A stretch of DNA of 39,249 bases, from contig NZ_VIDQ01000071.1 in the NCBI RefSeq assembly GCF_009760915.1, positions 1 to 39,249 on the forward strand, read 5' to 3'. Below the pieces are notes generated by a model. It was not told the origin of the DNA, ran no database searches, and saw only the letters and a program-made list of their open reading frames with translations. The first letter of the stretch is position 1; every line of letters begins with the position of its first letter. Shown here one piece after another: positions 1 to 11,214 of this stretch. A program made the position numbers and the translations under genes. This DNA is from Azohydromonas aeria. GTDB taxonomy: Bacteria > Pseudomonadota > Gammaproteobacteria > Burkholderiales > Burkholderiaceae_C.

Positions 1-401
1 GCCAGCAGCAGCGCCACCTCCGGCGGCGCGTCGGGTGCGTCGCGCCACGGCGCCAGCAGCGCCAGCGCCTGGCCGGCCGGGCGCGGGTCGCCGGCGGCGC
101 GGGCCGCCCCGATCAGCTCGCGCGCCGCCCGGGCCGCCTGCGCCGGGTCGGGCACCGGCGCGGACGCCGCATTGCGCGGCAGCAGGCGCGGCGGCAGGCG
201 CTCGATCACCTCCGCGTCGCTGCCCGGCGCCAGGGGCATGGCAGGGACGGCGGTCGCCACCACCGCACCGGCCAGCGCCAGCAGCAGCGCATTCAACCGT
301 CGCCGCGGCTCGTGGGCGCCGTTGCAGGCGAGCGGGACGGGCACGGGCGCTCCCGGGGCTTCGGCGCGGCCGCGGAACGAATGCGGTGCAGGTGGAAGCA
401 T
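1..401 (-). CDS. Partial exported TPR-like protein (5' part only)
   Basis: A reading frame on the minus strand starts with ATG at 401 and stays open to the window edge, giving 133 N-terminal residues. About 36 polar, Pro-rich residues are followed by RRRLNALLLALAGAVVATA, which looks like a signal-peptide core, and then by a Ala-rich stretch with DAEVIERLPPR and a segment ending ALALLAPW. This pattern resembles the exported tetratricopeptide-repeat proteins that accompany HupE/UreJ-type membrane proteins in Comamonadaceae; that assignment is from memory of the family and the TPR repeats themselves lie outside the window. The true start could be further downstream, nearer the hydrophobic core, because the 36-residue lead is long for a signal peptide. 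Confidence 0.5.
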   Translation of the reverse strand, partial: MLPPAPHSFRGRAEAPGAPVPVPLACNGAHEPRRRLNALLLALAGAVVATAVPAMPLAPGSDAEVIERLPPRLLPRNAASAPVPDPAQAARAARELIGAARAAGDPRPAGQALALLAPWRDAPDAPPEVALLL

Positions 402-667
402 GCGGTTTCCCCAGGGGTGTCAGGACATCCCGCTGGTACGCAGCACTCGGCGCCAATGGATGCAGCCGCAACGCTGAAGCCCTGCCTCGGGCATGGGATA
501 GTGGCGCCGGGTGCCGCTCGCGGCGTCCCGCCCGGTGAACCCTGGCGCCGGGCCGGGGTCCAAGGACGGCACGCAGGCCTTGTCAGTTGTCCCGGTGGCC
601 CCATCTGCGTCGGCCGCCCAGAATGCTTCGAACGCTTTTTTTCGCGGCGTCCCCGGCCGCGCCCGCC

Positions 668-1120
668 ATGCTCAACTCCCCCGACGTACCGATGTCCCCA
701 GACGCTTTCCCGCCCGCGCACGACGGCGGCGCCGCCCCGAGCGGGCGGCGCATCCTGATCGTGGACGACAACGCCGACAGCGCCGACAGCCTGGCGATGC
801 TGCTGCAGCTCAACGGCCATGAGGCGCACACCGCCTATGACGGGCTGCAGGCCGTGGAGCTGGCGGCGCAGCTGCGGCCCGAGGTGCTGCTGCTGGACCT
901 GGGCCTGCCGGGCCTGGACGGCTGCGAGGCCTGCCGCCGCATCCGCCAGCAGCCCTGGGCGGCGCAGTCGCTGCTGGTGGCCGTCACCGGCTGGGGCCAG
1001 GCCGCCGACCGCCAGCGCTCGGCCGATGCCGGGTTCGATGCCCACCTGGTCAAGCCGGTGGACGTGGTGGCGCTGGAGAAGCTGGTCGCGGACTTCCCGG
1101 GACACGCCCGCCCGGCCTGA
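668..1120 (+). CDS. Stand-alone response-regulator receiver protein
   Basis: A 150-residue protein consisting almost only of a CheY-like receiver domain. RRILIVDDNADSADS carries the acidic pair, D77 in LLLDLGLPGLDG is the expected phospho-acceptor, T appears in VAVTGWGQ and K in HLVKPVD. There is no output domain, so it would act by protein contact or as a phosphate sink in a phosphorelay. The spacing and the motifs GWGQ and HLVKPVD are typical of receivers that work with hybrid histidine kinases. No kinase gene is adjacent; the hybrid kinase at 7683 is the nearest candidate but 6.5 kb away. The start is uncertain: ATG 668 and ATG 692 are both possible and neither has a clear ribosome-binding site. 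Confidence 0.85.
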   Translation: MLNSPDVPMSPDAFPPAHDGGAAPSGRRILIVDDNADSADSLAMLLQLNGHEAHTAYDGLQAVELAAQLRPEVLLLDLGLPGLDGCEACRRIRQQPWAAQSLLVAVTGWGQAADRQRSADAGFDAHLVKPVDVVALEKLVADFPGHARPA

Positions 1121-1153
1121 GCGCGGCGCCGCGCTTCGCGCCGCTTCAGCCCG

Positions 1154-1828
1154 CTATTGCGCCGCGAAGCAGTAGAGCAGCCCCGCGCCGCCGGTGGCCT
1201 TGAGCGCGTCCTGGCTGCAGCCGCGGCTCGGGTGCGAGGCGTTCCAGGACCTGGCCTCGGCGCTGTCGTTGAGGCCGATGCGGTCGTGGTGGCCGACCAT
1301 GGCCGCACCCTCGCCGCTGTGGGTCCAGTTGCGGCAGGTCATGTCGTTGCCGCTGGCGGGGAAGGCGGTGCCGTCGGCCTGCGTGCCGGTGAGCACGTCG
1401 TGCAGGTTGGGCGTGTCGCCGCGGCCGTTGACCACGTCGCCCTTCTCGGTGAGCGCGGTCTGCTTGTTGAGGTTGTTGTTCGCACTGTGCAGCTGCGCCA
1501 CGTTCTCGGCGATGACCACGCCCTTGGCGTTGCGCCACGGGCCGGGGCCGATGCGGTCGCGCGCGTTGACGGCCGGCTGCCCCGGCGCGGCGCTGGTGCT
1601 GAGGTAGGCGCGCCAGTTGCGGTTGCCGGCCTTCACGTCCTCGGCCAGCGCCTGGCAGTGGCGGTCGGCGCCGGCCAGGCCGCCCAGGTCGGCGCCGCGG
1701 CCCAGCCCGGTGCTGGTGACGAAGAAGGTCATCGGCGAGCCGGCACTGCCGCCGCCGCCGGGCCGCGGCGACTGGGCACAGGCGGACAGCAGGGCGGCGC
1801 CCAGCAGCACGGGGAACAGGACACGCAT
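1154..1828 (-). CDS. Lipoprotein with lectin/endostatin-like domain
   Basis: A 224-residue protein whose start is fixed by AAGGAG seven bases before ATG 1828. The N-terminus MRVLFPVLLGAALLSAC is a lipoprotein signal with lipobox LSAC, so Cys17 should be lipidated. The mature part begins with a Gly/Ser-rich linker and continues with MTFFVTSTGLGRGADLGG, ADRHCQALA, NARDRIGPGPW, NGRGDTPNLHD, TCRNWTHSG, GHHDR and SHPSRGCSQ. These motifs belong to a family of bacterial secreted proteins related to the collagen NC10/endostatin-type C-type-lectin fold, usually annotated as lectin or hypothetical. Conserved cysteines probably form disulfides. It is read divergently from the helicase at 1986. Binding partner unknown. 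Confidence 0.7.
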   Translation of the reverse strand: MRVLFPVLLGAALLSACAQSPRPGGGGSAGSPMTFFVTSTGLGRGADLGGLAGADRHCQALAEDVKAGNRNWRAYLSTSAAPGQPAVNARDRIGPGPWRNAKGVVIAENVAQLHSANNNLNKQTALTEKGDVVNGRGDTPNLHDVLTGTQADGTAFPASGNDMTCRNWTHSGEGAAMVGHHDRIGLNDSAEARSWNASHPSRGCSQDALKATGGAGLLYCFAAQ

Positions 1829-1985
1829 GAGGCACTCCTTCTTCGGCGTTGAGGGACCAGCGATGCTGGCGCAGCCGCGGGCGCACCGCCATGGGCGGCG
1901 CCCGGGGTTTGCCGGCCGTATACGCTGCAGGCCCGCGCGCGCTTCGCGCCCGCATCCCTGAATTCCACCGCTCCCGCCGACTGCC

Positions 1986-4457
1986 ATGAGCTCCGTCCGC
2001 CCGGCGGCCCGCCGCAAGACGCCCGCCGACCCGGCCGCCGAAGCCTGGTTCGCGGCCCAGGGCTGGACGCCGTTCCCGTTCCAGCGCGAGGTCTGGGCGG
2101 CGATGGCCGCGGGCGAGAGCGGCCTGCTGCACGCCACCACCGGCTCCGGCAAGACCTACGCGGTGTGGCTGGGCGCGCTGGCGCGGCGCACGGCGGCCCA
2201 GGGGCTGCAGGTGCTGTGGATCACGCCGATGCGCGCGCTGGCCGCCGACACGGCGCGCGCGCTGGCGCGGCCGCTGCCCGGGGTGGCGCCGGGCTTCGCG
2301 CTGGCGCAGCGCACGGGCGACACCACGAGCGCCGAGCGCCAGCGCCAGGAGCGGCAGCGCCCGCAGGCGCTGGTGACCACGCCGGAGTCGCTGAGCCTGC
2401 TGCTCACGCGCGCCGACGCCCGCGCCGAGCTGGGCGCCGTGCACACCGTGGTGGTGGACGAGTGGCACGAGCTCATCGGCAGCAAGCGCGGCGTGCAGGT
2501 GCAGCTGGCGCTGGCGCGGCTGCGAAGGTGGAACCCGGGGCTGGTCACCTGGGGCCTGAGCGCGACGCTGGGCAACCTGGAGGAGGCCCTGGAAACCCTC
2601 GCCGGCCCCGGCGGCGGGCGGCTGGTGCAAGGGCGCATCGCCAAGAAGCTGACCGTGGACACGCTGCTGCCGCCCGGGCCGGCGCGCTTTTCCTGGCCCG
2701 GGCAGCTGGGCGTGCAGATGCTGCCCGCGGTGGTGCGCGAGATCGACGCCGCCGCCACCTCGCTGGTCTTCACCAACGTGCGCGCGCAAAGCGAGGTCTG
2801 GTACCAGCGCCTGCTGGAGGCGCGCCCGGACTGGGCCGGGCTGATCGCGCTGCACCACGGCTCGCTGGACCGCTCGTTGCGCGAGTGGGTGGAGCAGGGC
2901 CTCAAGGACGGGCGGCTCAAGGCGGTGGTGGCGACGTCCTCGCTGGACCTGGGCGTGGATTTCCTGCCCGTGGAGCGCGTGCTGCAGATCGGCAGCCCCA
3001 AGGGCGTGGCGCGGCTGCTGCAGCGCGCCGGGCGCTCCGGCCACGCGCCGGGCCGGGCCAGCCGCGCCACGCTGGTGCCCACGCAGCTGTTCGAGCTGCT
3101 GGAGGCCGCGGCCCTGCGCCGCGCGGCCGAGGCCGGCGCGGTCGAGCCGCGGCGCAGCCCGGCAAAGCCCATGGACGTGCTGGTGCAGCACCTGGTGACC
3201 TGCGCACTGGGCGGCGGCTTCGAGGCCGAGGCGCTGCCCGGCGGCGGCTGGGGCGCGCCGGCCATGTTCGAGGAGGTGCGCGGCGCGCCGGCCTACGCCG
3301 CGCTCACGCGCGCGGAGTTCGACTGGGCGCTGGCCTTCGCGGGGCAGGGCGGCGCCAGTCTCGCGGCCTATCCCGAGTACCACCGGCTGCAGGTGGTGGA
3401 CGGCCGGTTCCGCGTCACCAACCGCGCCATCGCGCACCGGCACCGGCTGCAGGTCGGCACCATCGTCTCCGAGACCACGATGCGGCTGCAGATGGTGAGC
3501 GGCAGCGCGCTGGGCACGGTGGACGAGAGTTTCATTGCGCGCCTGGCGCCGGGGGACTGCTTCTGGTTCGGTGGGCGTTTGTTGGAATTCGTGCGCGTGC
3601 GCGAACTCACGGCCTACGTCACGCGGGCGAGCAAGAAGAGCGGGCGTATCCCGGTCTGGTCCGGGAACCGCATGGCACTGTCCGACGAGTTGTCCGGGGC
3701 GCTGCGGGCATTGCTGCACGAGGCGGCGCAAGGGAAATTCGGGGAGCCGGAACTGCGCGCGGCGCGGCCGATGCTGGAACTGCAGGCCCGCCTGTCGCGC
3801 CTGCCCGGGCCGGATGAATTACTGGTGGAGCGCCACAAGTCGCGCGAAGGGCACCATCTCTGGATTTATCCCTTTGCCGGCGGCCCGGTGCACCTGGGCT
3901 TGGCGGGATTGCTGGCGTGGCGGCTGGCGCAAGTGAAGTCCAATACCTTTTCACTGGCGGTGAACGACCACGGGCTGGAATTGCTGTCGGCCTTGCCGGT
4001 GGATATGGCCCCGCTGCTGGACGGCTCGGTGTTCCGCAGCGAGCGGCTGGAAGCCGATCTGCTGGCCAGCCTGGACGCGCGCCAGCTGGCGCAGCGGCGC
4101 TTCCGGGAAATTGCGCGCGTGGCCGGGCTGGTGTTCGGCGGCTATCCCGGCGCGGCGAAAAGTGCGCGGCAATTGCAGGCGTCGAGCGGGCTGTTCTTCG
4201 ACGTGTTCCGGCAATACGACCCGGACAATCTGCTTTTGGCGCAGGCCCGGAACGAGGCGCTGGCGCAGGAACTGGAAATCGGGCGGCTGGAGCGGACGCT
4301 GCAAAGATTGTCGGCGCAGCGGGCCGTATTGGTGGATTTGGATCAACCCGGGCCGTTTGCCGTGCCGCTGATGGTGGAGCGCTGGCGCGAGCAATTGAGC
4401 ACGGAAAAGCTGGGAGAAAGGCTGGCGCGGATCGTGGGGGATGCCGTGGAACCGTGA
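1986..4457 (+). CDS. Lhr-like DEXH-box helicase (ligase-associated type)
   Basis: An 823-residue SF2 helicase. The Q-motif-like FQREVW precedes Walker A ATTGSGKT (about 50-57), motif Ia TPMRALA, motif II VVVDEWHE with DEWH at about 158-161, motif III SATLGN, motif V TSSLDLGVDF and motif VI QRAGRSGHAPG. The long C-terminal part matches the Lhr core with its winged-helix and Lhr-specific regions. In many bacteria this subfamily sits beside an ATP-dependent DNA ligase, an exonuclease and the phosphoesterase PdeM and is named the ligase-associated DNA damage response helicase; none of those partners flank it here. After about 3530 the coding sequence uses more A/T-ending codons (TTG, ATT, GAA, AAA) than the first half, although the frame stays open and conserved-looking. 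Function in DNA repair is inferred from the family. Confidence 0.9.
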   Translation: MSSVRPAARRKTPADPAAEAWFAAQGWTPFPFQREVWAAMAAGESGLLHATTGSGKTYAVWLGALARRTAAQGLQVLWITPMRALAADTARALARPLPGVAPGFALAQRTGDTTSAERQRQERQRPQALVTTPESLSLLLTRADARAELGAVHTVVVDEWHELIGSKRGVQVQLALARLRRWNPGLVTWGLSATLGNLEEALETLAGPGGGRLVQGRIAKKLTVDTLLPPGPARFSWPGQLGVQMLPAVVREIDAAATSLVFTNVRAQSEVWYQRLLEARPDWAGLIALHHGSLDRSLREWVEQGLKDGRLKAVVATSSLDLGVDFLPVERVLQIGSPKGVARLLQRAGRSGHAPGRASRATLVPTQLFELLEAAALRRAAEAGAVEPRRSPAKPMDVLVQHLVTCALGGGFEAEALPGGGWGAPAMFEEVRGAPAYAALTRAEFDWALAFAGQGGASLAAYPEYHRLQVVDGRFRVTNRAIAHRHRLQVGTIVSETTMRLQMVSGSALGTVDESFIARLAPGDCFWFGGRLLEFVRVRELTAYVTRASKKSGRIPVWSGNRMALSDELSGALRALLHEAAQGKFGEPELRAARPMLELQARLSRLPGPDELLVERHKSREGHHLWIYPFAGGPVHLGLAGLLAWRLAQVKSNTFSLAVNDHGLELLSALPVDMAPLLDGSVFRSERLEADLLASLDARQLAQRRFREIARVAGLVFGGYPGAAKSARQLQASSGLFFDVFRQYDPDNLLLAQARNEALAQELEIGRLERTLQRLSAQRAVLVDLDQPGPFAVPLMVERWREQLSTEKLGERLARIVGDAVEP

Positions 4458-4564
4458 GGTTTATTCCGGTTCTGTTCCAGTGGGTAAAGTATTCCGTCCG
4501 TCCCAAGGTATTGAAGGCCGAATCCGACAGGCTCGAATGCCCGCACCACGGTGCGGGCCGTCCA

Positions 4565-4635
4565 CCCTTCGATACCTCAGGGCGAACGGAAAAGGGTTGT
4601 CCGGCGGATGAGTACGCCCGTATCAGGGCGAACGG
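4565..4635. repeat. REP-like intergenic repeats
   Basis: Positions 4565-4589 read CCCTTCGA-TACCTCAGGGCGAACGG and positions 4621-4635 repeat its right half, TATCAGGGCGAACGG. Sequences of the form CCTTCGACA-CTCAGGGCGAACGG are familiar intergenic repeats in Acidovorax-like and Pseudomonas genomes, so these are probably degenerate REP/BIME-type copies just downstream of the helicase gene. No RAYT transposase is present in the window. Confidence 0.5.
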
Positions 4636-4665
4636 TTTTAATTTCAAGAACAAAGGAAGCGGGAG

Positions 4666-4803
4666 TCAGCGCACCATCCCCTGCACCCGCTCCAACTTCA
4701 CCACGAGGTCGCTGTACATCGAATTCACGGCCGCGCCCAGGGCGGTGCCAATGTTGTTGGCAACAGCCAGGGAAATGGCGAGCGCTATGACATAGCTTTT
4801 CAT
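4666..4803 (-). CDS. Small exported or membrane peptide, 45 aa
   Basis: A short frame starts at ATG 4803 and ends at TGA 4666. The product begins MKSYVIALAISLAVANN, a good signal-peptide or single-membrane-segment pattern, and ends with a charged tail, KLERVQGMVR. The hydrophobic start followed by an amphipathic end argues for a real gene, although the upstream GGACT is only a weak ribosome-binding site. It lies alone in the gap between the helicase and the MHYT protein, downstream of a leftward terminator, so it would need its own promoter. No function can be assigned; small exported peptide, toxin-like peptide or membrane regulator are all possible. Confidence 0.45.
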   Translation of the reverse strand: MKSYVIALAISLAVANNIGTALGAAVNSMYSDLVVKLERVQGMVR

Positions 4804-4924
4804 GGCAAGTCCACACGGCGCGGCGGCGGTTCGGGTTGGTGGTGATGCCCCCGTTTATGCGGCTTGGTCAGGGTTTGTGCCAGGGTCTATTGTCTGGATT
4901 TTGTGTCAGGCGTGGATTGCTGCA

Positions 4925-4957
4925 CGAAAAACAAAAACGGCGCCCGCAGGCGCCGTT
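4925..4957 (-). terminator. Intrinsic terminator, leftward
   Basis: A perfect 9-bp stem, AACGGCGCC (4936-4944) and GGCGCCGTT (4949-4957) around a 4-base loop, is followed on the minus strand by a T-rich run (TTTGTTTTT). It would end leftward transcription coming from the MHYT-GGDEF-EAL gene, whose stop lies about 320 bases upstream. Confidence 0.75.
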
Positions 4958-5278
4958 CAAATGGAAATGTCACCGGACTGGCGAAGGCCGATATCCGAAA
5001 ATGCGTCGGGGTGGTATGCCCCGTGATGCTGTCGAGAATGCCGGCGTCAGAAGGAAACGCCATTCGACACGCGCCGGATATTCGTCTTCGCAGGCCCGGT
5101 GAACCGTCGTGTGGCGGTCGAGAATATGGAAACCTGGCCCTGGAGGGAGCTTGGACTATTTCTCGGCCGGAGAGGGAAGGGTCGCCTTGTCAGCTGTCAT
5201 CGTTTGAAAGCCTCCTTTCCAACGGTCTATTTCCTGCTGCTCGGCGGCGGTGGGTGTGTGTCGCCGCCGTGGGTGTAT
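4958..5278. other. Gene-poor spacer below the MHYT gene
   Basis: This 320-base stretch between the MHYT-GGDEF-EAL stop and its terminator has lower GC than its surroundings. The only coding candidate is a 14-codon minus-strand frame, ATG 5200 to TAG 5156 (MTADKATLPSPAEK), preceded by AAAGGAGG ten bases upstream. I see no conserved RNA or longer gene. Confidence 0.4.
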
Positions 5279-7483
5279 TTATGCGCCTTGGCGCGCCGGT
5301 TTGGGAGGGGGGGCCGGCACGGCATGGAGCGGGGCGTGAAGCAGTTCACGCAACGGCTGCGCCGCGGCCACCAGGCCGGCGGCTTCGAGCGCCGGCGCGG
5401 GCATCGGGCGGGCGAAGTGGTAGCCCTGCAGCTGGTCGCAGCCCAGGGCCAGCAGCACGTGCCGCTGCTCGGCCGTCTCCACGCCCTCGGCCACCACCAC
5501 CAGCCCCAGCGCGTGGGCCAAGCGCACCACGGCATCGACCACGGCGCGGGCGTCGGGGTCGGTGGCCAGGTCGCGCACGAAGCCGCGGTCGATCTTGAGC
5601 TCCTGCACCTGGAGTTGGCGCAGGCTGGCCAGGCTGGAGTAGCCGGTGCCGAAGTCGTCGATGGACAGCTTCACGCCCAGCGCGCGCAGCTCGGCCAGCA
5701 CGCGCTGCGCCGTCCCGCCGTGCTCCATGGCCACCGATTCCGTCACCTCGCACACCAGCAGCGCGGCCGGCACGCCGTGGCGCCGTAGCGTGCGCTCCAC
5801 GCGCTCGGCCATGTCGGGCTGGCGCAGCTGGTGGCCCGAGAAGTTCACGGCCACCGGCACGGCGCAGCCGCGCGCGGCCCAGGCGGCGATCTGGGCGCAG
5901 GCGGCGTCGAGCACCCAGTCGCCCAGCGGCACGATCAGGCCGCAGCGCTCGGCCACCGGGATGAACTCGGCCGGGCTGATGGGGCCGCGCACCGGGTGCG
6001 TCCAGCGCAGCAGCGCCTCCACGCCCGCCAGGGCCGCGCTGCCGGCGTCCACCTTGGGCTGGAAGTGCAGCTGCAGCTGCGGCGTGCCCAGGGCGGCGCG
6101 CAGCGCGTGCTGCAGCTCCGCCACGTCGAACAGGCCCGGGTGCCGGGCCGCCTCGAACACCGCCCAGCCCCCGCCGCCGCCGGCCTTGGCACTGCGCATG
6201 GCGGTCTCGGCGCAGGCAAACAGCCGCGCCGCGTCGCCGTGGCCCGGCGCCATGGCGATGCCCACGGAGCAGGAGATGGTGAGCCGGCGCTGCGGCAGCG
6301 TGAAGGGCTGCGCCACGGCGTGCAGCACGCGCCGCGCCACGGCCACGGCCTCGTCGAGCGAGGACAGCTCCTCCAGCAGCAGCACGAACTCGTCGCTGCC
6401 CACGCGCGCCACGGTGTCCACGTCGCGCGCCAGCGCGGCCAGGCGTGCGGCGATCTGGCGCAGCAGCTCGTCGCCGCTGGCGTGGCCCCAGCCGTCGTTG
6501 ACGGGCTTGAAGCCGTCCACGTCCACGCACAGCACGGCCACACCCCAGGCGCCGGGCACCGGAGCGGCCTGGTGGCGCTGCGCGCGCGCCATGGCCAGCG
6601 CCAGGCGGTTCTCGAACAGCGCCAGGTTGGCCACGCCGGTGAGCGGATCCTGCAGCGCCTGGCGGCGGCGCTCGGCATCGGCCCGTTCCAGCTGCGCATT
6701 GGCCTGCTGCAGCGACTGCGCCAGGCCGCGCGCGCGGGCCTGGATGCGCTCCTCCAGCGCCGAGGCCAGCATGCCCATGACCAGCAGCACCGCCGTGGCC
6801 ACGGCCACCAGCGCGCCCAGGCTGCTGCCGTCCAGGCCGTTGGCGCTCAGGCACAGCGCCTCCAGCGGGAAGCCCGCCGCCGCCATGGCCGTGTAGTGCA
6901 CGCCGGCCAGGCCCAGGCCGATCACCAGCGCCGCCGCGCCCTGGCCCGCCCCGATCCAGGGCCGCTGCAGCTGCTGCACCGCGAAGCACAGCACCAGCCC
7001 GGCCGCGCACACCGCGCAGGCCAGCAGCCCCGCGGCGGCCACCAGGGCGACGTTCCAGTGGACGCCCGGCTCCAGCTGCAGCGCCGCCATGCCCGTGAAA
7101 TGCATGGCGCACACCCCCGCGCCCAGCGCCGGCCCGCCGCCCAGGGCGATGCCCCAGGTCAGGCGCGGGCGCAGCACCAGGTGCAGCGCCCACGACGCCG
7201 TGCTCACCGCCACCAGCCACGACAGCAGCGTGCGCCCGGGCTCGTAGCCCACCGCCATGGGCAGGCGCAGCGCCAGCATCCCCTCGAAATGCATCGCCCA
7301 CACGCCCGTGCCCAGCACCAGGCCGCCGGCCAGTCCCCAGAAGGCCGCGGCGGTGCGGTCCGCACCGCGGCCGCGGCGCACGAGGTCCAGCGTGACGTAG
7401 ACGGAGAAGCAGGCGATCAGCACCGACAGCGCCACGATGGGCAGGTCGTAGCGCTGGGGGGCCAGCAGGAAGTCAGGGGACAT
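5279..7483 (-). CDS. MHYT-GGDEF-EAL membrane signalling protein
   Basis: A 734-residue inner-membrane c-di-GMP protein. Residues about 1-245 form a seven-helix MHYT sensor with three signature copies, AMHFEGM (63-69), CAMHFTGM (125-132) and VHYTAM (195-200), a module proposed to bind copper and sense O2, CO or NO. A short coiled segment leads to a GGDEF domain whose signature reads GSDEF (362-366), a deviation that may lower cyclase activity. The EAL domain looks complete: EALLRW (489-494), NFSG, ETESV, IDDFGTGYSSL, KIDRGFV, AEGVET and QGYHF. Net phosphodiesterase activity is therefore likely but not proven. It is divergent from the hybrid kinase at 7683, with a 200-base shared upstream region. 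Confidence 0.93.
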   Translation of the reverse strand: MSPDFLLAPQRYDLPIVALSVLIACFSVYVTLDLVRRGRGADRTAAAFWGLAGGLVLGTGVWAMHFEGMLALRLPMAVGYEPGRTLLSWLVAVSTASWALHLVLRPRLTWGIALGGGPALGAGVCAMHFTGMAALQLEPGVHWNVALVAAAGLLACAVCAAGLVLCFAVQQLQRPWIGAGQGAAALVIGLGLAGVHYTAMAAAGFPLEALCLSANGLDGSSLGALVAVATAVLLVMGMLASALEERIQARARGLAQSLQQANAQLERADAERRRQALQDPLTGVANLALFENRLALAMARAQRHQAAPVPGAWGVAVLCVDVDGFKPVNDGWGHASGDELLRQIAARLAALARDVDTVARVGSDEFVLLLEELSSLDEAVAVARRVLHAVAQPFTLPQRRLTISCSVGIAMAPGHGDAARLFACAETAMRSAKAGGGGGWAVFEAARHPGLFDVAELQHALRAALGTPQLQLHFQPKVDAGSAALAGVEALLRWTHPVRGPISPAEFIPVAERCGLIVPLGDWVLDAACAQIAAWAARGCAVPVAVNFSGHQLRQPDMAERVERTLRRHGVPAALLVCEVTESVAMEHGGTAQRVLAELRALGVKLSIDDFGTGYSSLASLRQLQVQELKIDRGFVRDLATDPDARAVVDAVVRLAHALGLVVVAEGVETAEQRHVLLALGCDQLQGYHFARPMPAPALEAAGLVAAAQPLRELLHAPLHAVPAPPPKPARQGA

Positions 7484-7682
7484 GCGGGAAGGAGGCGGGC
7501 TGAAGCGGGCAGGCAGTACGCTGACTCGCTAGATACGGCACCGTGCCACAGGGCTTGAGCCGCGCCCCGACGCGGGTGTGGCGCGGGCGGGACAAATGTC
7601 ACGCTAGGGAAGGCCGCCGGTGCAAAAGCGCAAGCCCCGGTTTAAGGTAGGGACTTGTCACCGGATTTTGGCGCCAGCGCCG

Positions 7683-10534
<2,852 letters not shown>

Positions 10535-10538
<4 letters not shown>

Positions 10539-11065
10539 AGCCGCGTGGCCGCCGTCCGCGCCGGCCCTGGGCGGTGCTGCTGGCCGCGGCGCTGCTGCTG
10601 GGGGCCGCCGGCAGCGCGCCGGCCCGTGCGCCGGCCGAGTTGCACGGCCGCGTCACCCGCGTGGCCGACGGCGACACGCTGTGGCTGGCACCGCGCGGCG
10701 GCGGCCGGCCGCTGAAGCTGCGGCTGCAGGGGCTCGATGCACCGGAGTTGTGCCAAGCCTGGGGACCGCAGGCGCGCGCCGCGCTGCAGGCCCTCGTGCG
10801 CGGGCGCGAGCTGCGCGCGCGTGTGATCACCCGCGACGACTACGGGCGGCTGCTGGTGCGGCTGCACGACGCCCAGGGCCAGGACCTGGGCGAGCGCCTG
10901 GTGCGCGAGGGCGCGGCCTGGAACGACGGCTGGCGCCGCCGTCCCGGCCCCTATGCGGCGCAGGAGCGCGCCGCGCGCGCGCTCGGCCTGGGGCTGCACG
11001 CGGACCGCGCCGCGCTGCATCCGCGCGAGTTCCGGCGCCGGCACGGCCCCTGCGCCGCGCGCTGA
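10535..11065 (+). CDS. Secreted thermonuclease-family (SNase) nuclease
   Basis: A 176-residue staphylococcal-nuclease-fold protein. A basic n-region and AVLLAAALLLGAAGSAPARA give a signal peptide. The OB-fold shows the active-site set: VTRVADGDTLWL, LRLQGLDAPEL and, later, DDYGRLLVRL, corresponding to the Ca-binding Asp residues, catalytic Arg and Glu, and second Arg of SNase. The GTG start shares four bases (GTGA) with the stop of the histidine kinase, so the two genes are probably translationally coupled. The extracellular or periplasmic product would cut DNA or RNA. Three cysteines lie near its ends and middle. No terminator with a T-run follows; the next gene starts 150 bases on. Confidence 0.88.
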
Positions 11066-11214
11066 CGTCAAGCCCCCGGGCTGCGCCACTCCACAAACCC
11101 GGATGTTCGCCGACCGACGGGTCGGGCATGCTTCTCGCTCGGACTCCGGATCAGGACGCGCGCCGCGAGGGGTGGAGGGCAGCGCCGCCCGGGAGAGTCC
11201 GGAAGAAGTAGTCA

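Noticed and set aside
1146..3731. Long minus-strand frame opposite the DEXH helicase
   Set aside because: Low-complexity Arg/His/Gln translation mirroring the helicase codons; it also overlaps the lipoprotein gene.
11066..11214. Regulatory RNA before the Na/phosphate symporter
   Set aside because: Only short hairpins (for example around 11109-11124) are visible, without the layout of any riboswitch I know.
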